Below are positions 54,609 to 64,000 of a DNA stretch of 64,000 nt, in pieces (the first letter of the stretch is position 1; the number at the start of each line of letters is the position of its first letter). Origin of the DNA: an uncultured Chloroflexota bacterium (GTDB taxonomy: Bacteria; Chloroflexota; Limnocylindria; Limnocylindrales; CSP1-4); contig CAIJPD010000052.1 of the NCBI GenBank assembly GCA_903822495.1, forward strand, positions 1 to 64,000. Reading direction: 5' to 3'. Made by a program: the position numbers and the translations under genes. Below the pieces are notes generated by a model that worked only from the letters and a program-made list of their open reading frames with translations, was not told where the DNA came from and made no database searches.

Positions 54609-54620
54609 GAACGCGCGTTC
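54609..54620 (+). promoter_or_regulatory. LexA-type SOS box upstream of uvrB
   Basis: GAACGCGCGTTC, a perfect 12-base palindrome followed by G, fits the Gram-positive-type LexA consensus CGAACRNRYGTTCG at 13 of 14 positions. It is 33 bases before the uvrB ATG, overlapping where the -35 should be. Placement on a DNA-repair gene strongly supports SOS control. Confidence 0.75.
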
Positions 54621-54640
54621 GGTATTGACAACGCCGCTGG

Positions 54641-54646
54641 TATCAT
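54641..54646 (+). promoter_or_regulatory. Putative -10 element (TATCAT) of uvrB, leaderless
   Basis: TATCAT followed by CCGGAC and the ATG, with no Shine-Dalgarno. A consensus-like TTGACA at 54625 is only ten bases away and too close to act as its -35; the position 17 bases upstream falls inside the LexA-type box. Confidence 0.5.
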
Positions 54647-54652
54647 CCGGAC

Positions 54653-57082
54653 ATGCCCGACTTCCGCCTCGTCGCGCCCTTCGAACCCACGGGAGACCAG
54701 CCCAGGGCCATCGAGCAACTGGTGGATGGCCTTGGCCGCGGCCTTCGTCACCAGACACTCCTGGGGGCCACCGGGACGGGCAAGACGTTCACCATCGCCC
54801 AGGCCATCGTGCGCCACCAGCGACCCACCCTCGTCCTGGCTCACAACAAGACCCTGGCCGCCCAGCTCTATGCGGAGTTCCGCGAGTTCTTCCCGGACAA
54901 CGCGGTGGAGTACTTCGTCTCGTACTTCGACTACTACCAGCCGGAGGCCTACCTCCCGCGCTCGGACACGTACATCGAGAAGGACTCCAGCCGCAACGAC
55001 GAGATCGACCGGCTCCGCCACGCGGCCACCCACGCCCTGTTCGAGCGGCGCGACGTCATCGTGGTGGCGTCCGTCTCGTGCATCTACGGCATGGGTGCGC
55101 CGGTGGATTACGGCGCAACGGTCCTGCGGTTGCGGGTGGGCGGACAGTACCGGCGGGACGGCGTCCTCCGCCAGCTCGTGGACCTCCAGTACCAGCGCAA
55201 CGATGCTGCGTTGTCGCGTGCCCGGTTTCGCGTGCGCGGCGACACGCTGGAGTTCGTGCCCGCCTCGGAGGAGCGGCTCGTCCGCGTCGAGTTCTTCGGC
55301 GGCGAGGTGGAGCGGATCACGGAGCTGGACCCGTTGACGGGTGAGCTCCTGGCGGAGCGCAAGGAGATCACGGTCTATCCCGCCACCCACTACGTGACGC
55401 CGGGCGACAAGCTGAAGGAAGCCGTCGTCGACATCGAGGCGGAGATGGAGGCGCGGACCGCCGAGATGGAGTCGGAGGGCCGCGCGCTCGAGGCGGCCCG
55501 CCTGCGCCAGCGGACCATCTTCGACCTGGAGATGCTCCGCGAGCTGGGCTACTGCTCCGGCGTGGAGAACTACTCGCGCCACCTGTCGCGGCGCGCCGCC
55601 GGATCGCGGCCATGGACGCTGCTGGACTACTTCCCGCCGGACTGGCTGCTGGTCGTGGACGAATCGCACATGACCATCCCGCAGGTCGTGGGGATGTACA
55701 AGAACGACCGGACCCGCAAGGAGGTCCTGGTGGACTTCGGGTTCCGGCTGCCGTCGGCGCTGGACAACCGGCCACTCACCTTCGAGGAGTTCCAGGCAAC
55801 CGTCCACCAGGCCATCTACATGAGCGCAACGCCGGGCCCGTACGAGCTGGAGAAGAGCCAGCGGGTGGTGGAGCAGCTGATCCGGCCCACGGGCGTGGTC
55901 GATCCGACCATCTCGATTCGGCCCACCGCCGGCCAGATCGACGACCTGCTGGAGGAGATCCGGGCCCGCGCGGAGCGCGGCGAGCGGACACTGGTCACCA
56001 CGCTCACCAAGAAGATGGCCGAAGACCTGACGGACTACCTGCGCGAGATCGGGGTCAAGGTCCAGTACATCCACAGCGAGGTGGACACGCTGGAGCGGGT
56101 GGCCATCCTGCGCGATCTCCGGCTGGGGGTCTTCGACTGCCTGGTGGGCATCAACCTCCTGCGCGAGGGGATCGACCTGCCCGAGGTGACGCTGGTCGCG
56201 ATCCTGGACGCCGACAAGGAGGGCTTCCTGCGGTCCGCGTGGGCGCTGATCCAGATGACGGGCCGGGCGGCCAGGAACATCGACGGCAGCGTGATCATGT
56301 ATGCCGACGTGGTGACGCAGTCGATGCGCGCCGCGATCGACGAGACCGACCGCCGGCGGGCGGTCCAGGTCGCCTACAACACCCAGCACGGGATCGAGCC
56401 GCGAACGATCGTCAAGGAGATCCACGACATCAACGACCGGCTGCGCGCCCTCGGCGGGTCGGCGTCGGTGGACCCCCATGCGGAGGCGCGCGACCGGGCA
56501 TTCTCGGACGCGGACCGGACCCAGGTGGAGGCCCTCGTGGGCCGGCTGGAGACGGCCATGCGCGCGGCGGCCAAGGAGCTGGAGTTCGAGCGCGCCGCGG
56601 CACTCCGCGACGAGATCCAGCAGATCCGGCTGCGCGTGCTCCAGGAGGACGCGTCACTCGTTGTCGCCCTGGCGGCCGAGCGGGCGGCCAGGGCCGCGCG
56701 TCCCTCCGGTCCCGGCCCCGATGGCAAGGGATCGCGCCGGGGCGGGAGGGGCGGTCGCGCCGGGGGTGCCGGGCCCGGATCATTCCTCGAGGTCATCTCG
56801 GTCGAGGTGCTGCCGGCCAACGAGGAGCCCGGGACCGCGCTCGTGCAGCCGGACGGCGATGGCGATGTGGGCGACGTCGGTGGTGCGGTGGGTGCGGCGG
56901 GCGGCCCTGGGTCGCCGGGGGAGGGGACCGCCGCCGACTGGCTGCCCGGCATCCGGGACGAGCATGACGACGATGGCCCCGCCGGCCGCGGCCGCCCCGG
57001 TGACCGCCCGACCTGGGACCACACCATCACGCCCAACGTGATCCACCGCACGGGCGCGCGGCCCTCCCGGCGTCGACGCTAG
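54653..57082 (+). CDS. uvrB: UvrABC system protein B with C-terminal extension
   Basis: Helicase-like damage-verifying subunit of nucleotide excision repair (809 aa; usual about 665-700). Walker [14 protein letters not shown], the beta-hairpin [16 protein letters not shown] that inserts into DNA, the [11 protein letters not shown] motif, the later helicase motifs ([11 protein letters not shown] and QMTGRAARN) and the UVR domain ([16 protein letters not shown], about residue 645) are intact. The final ~115 residues are Gly/Arg- then Asp-rich, low complexity, and not part of the family core. Its ATG has a leaderless-type -10 and a LexA-type box upstream. uvrA is 1.4 kb downstream on the same strand with its own promoter. 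Confidence 0.97.
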   Translation: MPDFRLVAPFEPTGDQPRAIEQLVDGLGRGLRHQTLLGATGTGKTFTIAQAIVRHQRPTLVLAHNKTLAAQLYAEFREFFPDNAVEYFVSYFDYYQPEAYLPRSDTYIEKDSSRNDEIDRLRHAATHALFERRDVIVVASVSCIYGMGAPVDYGATVLRLRVGGQYRRDGVLRQLVDLQYQRNDAALSRARFRVRGDTLEFVPASEERLVRVEFFGGEVERITELDPLTGELLAERKEITVYPATHYVTPGDKLKEAVVDIEAEMEARTAEMESEGRALEAARLRQRTIFDLEMLRELGYCSGVENYSRHLSRRAAGSRPWTLLDYFPPDWLLVVDESHMTIPQVVGMYKNDRTRKEVLVDFGFRLPSALDNRPLTFEEFQATVHQAIYMSATPGPYELEKSQRVVEQLIRPTGVVDPTISIRPTAGQIDDLLEEIRARAERGERTLVTTLTKKMAEDLTDYLREIGVKVQYIHSEVDTLERVAILRDLRLGVFDCLVGINLLREGIDLPEVTLVAILDADKEGFLRSAWALIQMTGRAARNIDGSVIMYADVVTQSMRAAIDETDRRRAVQVAYNTQHGIEPRTIVKEIHDINDRLRALGGSASVDPHAEARDRAFSDADRTQVEALVGRLETAMRAAAKELEFERAAALRDEIQQIRLRVLQEDASLVVALAAERAARAARPSGPGPDGKGSRRGGRGGRAGGAGPGSFLEVISVEVLPANEEPGTALVQPDGDGDVGDVGGAVGAAGGPGSPGEGTAADWLPGIRDEHDDDGPAGRGRPGDRPTWDHTITPNVIHRTGARPSRRRR

Positions 57083-57456
57083 ACCAGGGCGGCCGATCGG
57101 CCTGACGGGGCCGACGCGCCATTCGCCGGGGCCTGCAGGGGCCGCAGGGGCGGTAGGGGCCCGTTCGCGCCCCGCCGCGCCCACCGTGCCCCAAGCCGCC
57201 CGCCGCGCCCACCTTGCCACGTGCCGATGTTCCCCTGGAGGACAACTGCGCCACGTTTCGGCTCGGCGTGAGGCTCCAGCCCGCTTTCCAGCGCATCCGG
57301 TTCCACCTGGGAACCGTTTCGAGGCGTAGAAGCGGTGAGGGGGCTGGTTGGGACCCGCAAGGGCCGCTTCTGCCGCACCTCCGGCTCCGATTCTGTTCCG
57401 GTTGTTCTCGTACGGAACATTGGAACTGCGCAGCCGAACAACGGCGAGGCCGCGTG

Positions 57457-57648
57457 ACGGCGGAGCCGTCCAACGCCAGAGCCAGGCGACGCCGGAACCG
57501 ACCGACGCCGGAACCGTCTAACGCCAGAGCCACGCGGCGCCGGGCCGAACGACGCCGGAACCGACCGACGCCGGAGCCGACACGAGCCCACGGCCGAGTT
57601 CTTGCGTAGCCGAATGACGCCGGAGCCCTACGACGCCGGAGCCGTGTG
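57457..57648 (+). repeat. 16-bp tandem repeat tract (consensus ACGCCGGARCCGNNNN)
   Basis: Units start at 57457, 57473, 57489, 57505, 57521, 57537, 57552 and 57568, then after a degenerate stretch in register at 57617 and 57633. Most start ACGCCGGARCC or ACGCCAGAGCC and end in a variable base group. The 16-base period is not a multiple of three, so the tract is not coding; there are no spacers of CRISPR type. Confidence 0.85.
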
Positions 57649-57741
57649 TCTGCGGAGCCGGCCGACTGCCATGCCGAACGCCACGACTAGGTCCGCCGGC
57701 GAAGTCCAGGACCAGGTAAGCCGCAGGTACGTGCCGGTTGC

Positions 57742-57747
57742 GACAAT
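57742..57747 (+). promoter_or_regulatory. Putative -10 element (GACAAT) of the XRE gene, leaderless
   Basis: GACAAT lies six bases before the GTG start with no Shine-Dalgarno at normal spacing. Same geometry as uvrA and uvrB. Confidence 0.35.
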
Positions 57748-57753
57748 CCGGGG

Positions 57754-58413
57754 GTGTCGAGCACGGAGCGTCTCCTTCCCCGCGCCAATCGCCAAGCGCA
57801 GCGCCTGCTGCTGGCGGTTGGCCAGGAGCTCCGGGAGGCACGCCTGGTCGCGGGGCTCAGCCAGGCCCACGTCGCCGGTGCCATCGGCCTGTCAAGGCCG
57901 CGCTACACGAAGGCGGAGGCCGGGCAGGTCCCGACACTCCAGATTCGCGAGGCGGCGCTGGCTGGCGCCGTCGTGGGGCTGGATCTCTCCGTCAGGCTCT
58001 ACCCGGGTGGGCAGGCGATCCGGGACGTGGCACAGCTGCGCCGACTCGATGCCCTCCTGGCCCACGTCCGGCCGCCGCTCACGTCGCGCCGCGAGGCGCC
58101 GCTCCCGCCCCGGAACGGCCCGCCTGAGCAGCGCGCCTGGGATGCCGTGATCCTGGGCCGGGACCTCCGAACCTGCGTCGAGGTCGAGACACGCCTCCGG
58201 GACATCCAGGCCGTCGAACGCCGGCTCGGCCTCAAGCGCCGGGACGACCCACCGGACCGGTTCCTGCTGGTCATCGCGGCGACCGCCACAAATCGGCGCG
58301 TTCTTGCCGAGCATGCCGGTGCCTTTGCCGATCTGCCTCGCCTGCGGCTGTCGGCGGTCACGAGGGACCTGCAGGCGGGGCGCCATCCTCCGCATGGGGT
58401 GGTGCTCCTGTGA
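57754..58413 (+). CDS. XRE-family HTH regulator with C-terminal nuclease-like domain
   Basis: A 219-residue protein. Residues about 15-75 form a Cro/CI-type helix-turn-helix ([31 protein letters not shown]). The C-terminal half contains AWDAVI, then [17 protein letters not shown] and ...[16 protein letters not shown], a domain I recognise from many actinobacterial HTH proteins; its charged pattern hints at a PD-(D/E)xK-like fold but this is unproved. It lies between the 16-bp repeat tract and uvrA, so it might bind the repeats or the uvrA palindrome. GTG start, apparently leaderless. Confidence 0.72.
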   Translation: MSSTERLLPRANRQAQRLLLAVGQELREARLVAGLSQAHVAGAIGLSRPRYTKAEAGQVPTLQIREAALAGAVVGLDLSVRLYPGGQAIRDVAQLRRLDALLAHVRPPLTSRREAPLPPRNGPPEQRAWDAVILGRDLRTCVEVETRLRDIQAVERRLGLKRRDDPPDRFLLVIAATATNRRVLAEHAGAFADLPRLRLSAVTRDLQAGRHPPHGVVLL

Positions 58414-58455
58414 CCCCCCGTATCCGCACCGGCCACGACGTCGCACGGCCAGAAC

Positions 58456-58469
58456 CAAACGTCTGTTCG
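58456..58469 (+). promoter_or_regulatory. Weak LexA-type box upstream of uvrA
   Basis: CAAACGTCTGTTCG matches CGAACRNRYGTTCG at 12 of 14 positions. It lies about 30 bases before the uvrA start, in the -35 region, mirroring the better site at uvrB. Confidence 0.45.
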
Positions 58470-58470
58470 A

Positions 58471-58488
58471 TACGGCACCGGTGCCGTA
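58471..58488 (+). promoter_or_regulatory. 18-bp perfect palindrome over the uvrA promoter
   Basis: TACGGCACC joined directly to GGTGCCGTA, with no spacer. The right arm overlaps the TAGAAT -10 by two bases and the left arm abuts the weak LexA-type box. A dimeric repressor bound here would block the promoter. Confidence 0.65.
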
Positions 58489-58492
58489 GAAT
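58487..58492 (+). promoter_or_regulatory. Putative -10 element (TAGAAT) of uvrA, leaderless
   Basis: TAGAAT, five of six consensus bases, then six bases to the GTG, with no Shine-Dalgarno. Confidence 0.5.
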
Positions 58493-58498
58493 GGCGCC

Positions 58499-61504
<3,006 letters not shown>

Positions 61505-61538
61505 CCCCGCGAGCCCAAGAGTCGACTGGAGGCCCCGC

Positions 61539-61994
61539 TTGCCCGACGTGGAGTACGCATTCCTGGCCGACGCCGCCGAGACGGCACCCGGCCAGAAGTT
61601 CCACGTCCTGGGTGGGGGCGTGTCGCAGATCAACGGCCGCGTGTTTCCCGTGATCCACCCACACCTGGCGCTGGTGGTGGGTCTCCGGGTGAGTGCCGTC
61701 GAGGGTGGCCGCGAGCACGAGCTGCGCTTCGTGTTGCTGGGCCCGACGGGCCAGCAGGTCGCCGAGGCGACGGGTGGGCTCAAGGCCGGCACGCGCCCCG
61801 ATGGGCGGGATGAGATCGTGACGTTCTCCATCGACCTGTGGAACCTCACGTTCCCGACGCCCGGCGACTACTCGCTCCGGGTGATGGTCAACGGCTCGGA
61901 GCAGCGGCGTCTCGCCCTCGCGGTGCTCGCCATGCCGGACCCTGCGGGTCCGCCGCTCGAGCGGGCGCTACCCGACCGACGCTACGACGCGTAG
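61539..61994 (+). CDS. DUF6941-like hypothetical protein
   Basis: A 151-residue soluble protein that begins PDVEYAFLADAAETAP and has the alternating hydrophobic pattern of a beta-sandwich (INGRVFPVIHPHLALVVGLRV ... GDYSLRVMVNG). It resembles the DUF6941 family, which is widespread and uncharacterised. The start is TTG 61539, chosen because GGAGG lies six bases upstream and the conserved sequence begins there; no ATG or GTG is in a suitable position. It follows uvrA by 34 bases and may share its transcript. Confidence 0.72.
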   Translation: MPDVEYAFLADAAETAPGQKFHVLGGGVSQINGRVFPVIHPHLALVVGLRVSAVEGGREHELRFVLLGPTGQQVAEATGGLKAGTRPDGRDEIVTFSIDLWNLTFPTPGDYSLRVMVNGSEQRRLALAVLAMPDPAGPPLERALPDRRYDA

Positions 61995-61999
61995 CGGCC

Positions 62000-62338
62000 A
62001 TGCCCCCGAGGTCCTTGTCAGGAGCCGATCAGCCGGCTCGGCACGAGCGGCCGGTGATCGACGAGGCGGCATTGCTTGCGGCGCGCCACGCCGACCGACT
62101 GCTGGCCGAGGCCCGGGCGATCGGTCGGACCCGCTGGGCCACGTACCTGGAGGCGATGCCGGATCGGCTGCGCGATGCCCAGGTCCATGAGCTGCGATCC
62201 GTTGGCCTCCGGGCGCGGGCAGCGTACGGCCCCAAGGATTCCATCCGGGATGCCCTCCCGCCGGACCTCACCGAGCCGTTCCTGCGGTCGATCGACCGCC
62301 TGCTCAAGGCGCTGGCTCGCGCGGAGATGGAAGACTAG
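62000..62338 (+). CDS. Hypothetical protein, small helical
   Basis: A 112-residue charged protein (ATG five bases after the preceding stop) with predicted helices, for example RHADRLLAEARAIGRT and PFLRSIDRLLKALARAE. No recognised domain, cysteines or membrane segment. Close spacing suggests it is translated with the DUF6941-like gene. The function is unknown. Confidence 0.6.
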   Translation: MPPRSLSGADQPARHERPVIDEAALLAARHADRLLAEARAIGRTRWATYLEAMPDRLRDAQVHELRSVGLRARAAYGPKDSIRDALPPDLTEPFLRSIDRLLKALARAEMED

Positions 62339-62390
62339 TCCGTCGGTCGAACGGACCATCGGCTCGGTCGGACCATGGGCGCCGCAGGGG

Positions 62391-62870
62391 TCAGTACAGG
62401 CCGGGGATGAACTTCCTGGTGCGGCGGCAGTAGGCGGCGTAGCCGGGCTGGGACTCCAGGAGCCAGGCCTCCTCACGTCGCGACTTCAGGTCGAACAGGA
62501 CGAGGAGTGCCACGGATGCCAGCAGGGCGAGGGGCGAGGCCAGGACCAGGCCCCAGCCGAGCGACCCCACGATGATCCCGGCGTAGATGGGGTGGCGCAC
62601 CAGCGCATACGCGCCGTGCTCCACGAGTGGCGCTCCCTCGAGCGGGCGGGGGAACGGAGTCAGCGCGGTGCGCAGGTCGACGATCCCCCGGACAGCGAGG
62701 ATGAGGCCGGCGGCGCCCAGCAGCGCACCGACCACGGTGGTCGCGTATCGCAGCTCACGGGTCCACGCACCGGCGCCGGCCACGCCGGCCACCGCGGCCA
62801 GCCCGATCAGGACGAACTGGATGGCGACCCAGCCTTCGCCGCGTTGGCCCAGGGACGGCACTCGTGTCAT
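62391..62870 (-). CDS. Isoprenylcysteine methyltransferase-like membrane protein
   Basis: A 159-residue integral membrane protein with about four hydrophobic helices, of the ICMT/PEMT-like methyltransferase family. The C-terminal motif VEHGAYALVRHPIYAGIIVG, with the RHP(x)Y core that binds S-adenosylmethionine, and the terminal EEAWLLESQPGYAAYCRRTRKFIPG are typical. Bacterial members methylate lipids or quinone-like substrates, often unknown. ATG 62870 is preceded by a -10-like TACCAT and no Shine-Dalgarno, so it may be leaderless. It is convergent with the hypothetical gene and leads away from the helicase. Confidence 0.85.
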   Translation of the reverse strand: MTRVPSLGQRGEGWVAIQFVLIGLAAVAGVAGAGAWTRELRYATTVVGALLGAAGLILAVRGIVDLRTALTPFPRPLEGAPLVEHGAYALVRHPIYAGIIVGSLGWGLVLASPLALLASVALLVLFDLKSRREEAWLLESQPGYAAYCRRTRKFIPGLY

Positions 62871-62876
62871 GGCCGG

Positions 62877-62882
62877 ATGGTA
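62877..62882 (-). promoter_or_regulatory. Putative -10 element (TACCAT) of the ICMT-like gene, leaderless
   Basis: On the minus strand GCTACCAT is followed by six bases and the ATG. No Shine-Dalgarno is visible. Confidence 0.5.
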
Positions 62883-62933
62883 GCGGGTCGCCGGCCCGGG
62901 ACCGGTCGCGCGGCGGCGGCGGCCCATCGGCCT

Positions 62934-64000
62934 TCACGCCGTCTCCTTCGTCACGCCGAGCTCGCCGGCGTCGAAGGCCTCGAGCAGGAACGACGAGGGG
63001 GAGGCGGGGTCGTAGACCAGGGTCAGTGACCGCCTCGCCCGCGTCCACGCGACGTAGGCGAGCCGCCGCTCCTCTTCCAGTGCGCGCGCCGGGTCATCGC
63101 TGTCGGCGATCGACCGGGCGCTCGGGAAGCGGCCCTCATCCATGCCGATCAGCGCGACGTGGTCGAACTCCAGCCCCTTCGTGGCATGCGCGGTCGCCAG
63201 CGTCAGCCGCGCGTCTTCCGTCCGGAGTGTGGCCAGCCGCTCCCGGGCCGACTCGATCGCGGCGCGCAGGGCGGCCAGGTCGCTGAACTGCGGAGCCCAG
63301 GTCAGCAACGCACTGGCGAGCGCCGCAGGGGAGGGCTCGGGGTCATCGGGATCGGCGGTGCCCGAGACGGCGCTCCCTGATCCGGTGAGGTCCTCGTCAT
63401 CGGGCGCCGCAGCCGGGGCGCCCTGGCCCGCGCCGACGCCCACGCCGGTCCCCACGCCTGGCCCCCCGCCCGTCCCCGCTGATGCGAGTCGCCGCCGCGC
63501 CTCCTCGATCCGCGCCAGGAGGGGGCGTCCGGGGGACGTTGTCTCAACGGTCGCGAGGACCGCGTCAAGGCCGGCCGCCTCGATGAGTAGCCGGATCGCC
63601 GGGGCCCGAAATGGGAGCCCCAGCTCCAGCGCCACGGCCACGCCCGGGAGGAGCTCGCGGTTGGTGCGCGCCAGGATGGCCCAGGTCCCATCGGCGCCCG
63701 CCCAGCCGGCCACGATTCGCCGCACCCGCTCCGCGTCGTCGGATGGGTCCGGGGCAAGCACCAGCCGCCCCGTGGCCGCCGGGCCTGCCCTGATGGCCTT
63801 GGCGAACCGCTCGCCGTTGCGCTCGACGAGCCGAACCGCCCGCTCCAGCACCGGAGCGGGACACCGGTAGTTCACCTCGAGGTCGATGCGGCGCAGGCCG
63901 GGCAGTCGGCCGGCGAGGCCCAGGACCCGGCGAACGTCGGCGAGCCTCCAGCCGTAGATCGACTGGTCATCGTCGCCGACGAGGAAGATCCGGTTGGCAG
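62934..64000 (-). CDS. UvrD/PcrA-like helicase, C-terminal part (runs off window)
   Basis: Superfamily 1 DNA helicase; the N-terminus lies beyond the right edge, leaving about 355 residues. Visible motifs, in order: [13 protein letters not shown] (motif III), VNYRCP (motif IV), [14 protein letters not shown] (motif V) and [10 protein letters not shown] (motif VI). An Ala/Gly-rich insertion (about 100 residues upstream of motif V) contains [11 protein letters not shown], a low-complexity linker. The C-terminus is short with no HRDC or Tudor-like domain, so it may be a compact UvrD2-like or repair helicase. With uvrA/uvrB nearby it adds to a DNA-repair neighbourhood. Confidence 0.9.
   Translation of the reverse strand, partial: ANRIFLVGDDDQSIYGWRLADVRRVLGLAGRLPGLRRIDLEVNYRCPAPVLERAVRLVERNGERFAKAIRAGPAATGRLVLAPDPSDDAERVRRIVAGWAGADGTWAILARTNRELLPGVAVALELGLPFRAPAIRLLIEAAGLDAVLATVETTSPGRPLLARIEEARRRLASAGTGGGPGVGTGVGVGAGQGAPAAAPDDEDLTGSGSAVSGTADPDDPEPSPAALASALLTWAPQFSDLAALRAAIESARERLATLRTEDARLTLATAHATKGLEFDHVALIGMDEGRFPSARSIADSDDPARALEEERRLAYVAWTRARRSLTLVYDPASPSSFLLEAFDAGELGVTKETA

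Larger units (their letters stand above)
57083..57753 (+). other. Intergenic region with 16-bp repeats between uvrB and the XRE gene
   Basis: The 671-base gap has no supported gene; frames run open because of repeat composition. It contains a 7-bp inverted repeat at 57394-57419 (TGTTCCG/CGGAACA) and the 16-bp repeat tract listed separately. Confidence 0.5.

Noticed and set aside
54625..54630. TTGACA as the uvrB -35 element
   Set aside because: It is only ten bases from the TATCAT -10, too close for a normal promoter.
57457..57648. CRISPR array
   Set aside because: Units are directly tandem with 16-base period and no unique spacers; no cas genes are nearby.

Overview
This window is a very G+C-rich bacterial chromosome segment with dense, mostly operonic genes and GTG/TTG (once probably CTG) starts. 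Gene content (GatCAB, duplicated TadE/TadG-like minor pilins plus a CpaB-like protein, BMP-type nucleoside transporter, cyclase-ATPase-TPR regulator) and apparent leaderless promoters fit Chloroflexota, perhaps a Limnocylindria-like soil or freshwater lineage. That placement is an inference from gene content; no rRNA is present.

Layout. 0-3.3 kb: an ABC permease, a metal-dependent amidohydrolase and a maleate isomerase/Asp-Glu racemase-like enzyme form a small catabolic operon. 3.4-11.9 kb: a DinB-like protein, gatC-gatA, an aminotransferase, a large cyclase/ATPase/TPR regulator and gatB. 11.9-13 kb: a small membrane protein and a membrane-anchored trypsin-like protease. 13.1-18.7 kb (minus strand): a complete BMP-type importer (lipoprotein, double ATPase, two permeases) ending in a CoA-binding protein. 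19-22.8 kb: dnaE. 22.8-32.1 kb: TerB-like protein, L-2-hydroxyglutarate oxidase-like enzyme, an isochorismatase-fold amidase, two class II aldolase proteins (one a tandem fusion), a C-C hydrolase-like alpha/beta hydrolase, an SDR, a JAMM metalloprotease, a second DinB protein and a PAS-GGDEF protein. 32.2-33 kb: LysM lipoprotein and a zinc-ribbon protein. 33.05-34.2 kb is gene-free and holds nested inverted repeats. 34.2-36.6 kb: NfeD-flotillin pair with a terminator-like hairpin.

36.7-38.9 kb: tRNA-Leu(CAA) and, immediately beyond its 3' end, a 2-kb islet bounded by a 24-bp direct repeat of the tRNA end, carrying one predicted HExxH lipoprotein and no integrase. 39-40.4 kb: ECF sigma factor and membrane anti-sigma candidate. 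40.5-47.3 kb: tightly coupled polA-mutM-ABC-F-coaE operon. 47.4-54.4 kb: two convergent sets of TadE/TadG-like proteins and a CpaB-like protein, without pilus motor genes. 54.6-61.5 kb: uvrB and uvrA, separated by a 16-bp tandem-repeat tract and an XRE regulator. uvrB has a near-perfect LexA-type box; uvrA has a weaker one plus an 18-bp perfect palindrome over its promoter. 61.5-64 kb: two small proteins, an ICMT-like methyltransferase and the C-terminal part of a UvrD-like helicase running off the window.

The most notable non-coding signals are the recurrent TAYCAT-type -10 elements placed 6-9 nt before start codons (leaderless promoters), the uvr operators, the tRNA-bounded islet, the nested inverted repeats at 33.5 kb and the intergenic hairpin inside the BMP transporter operon.
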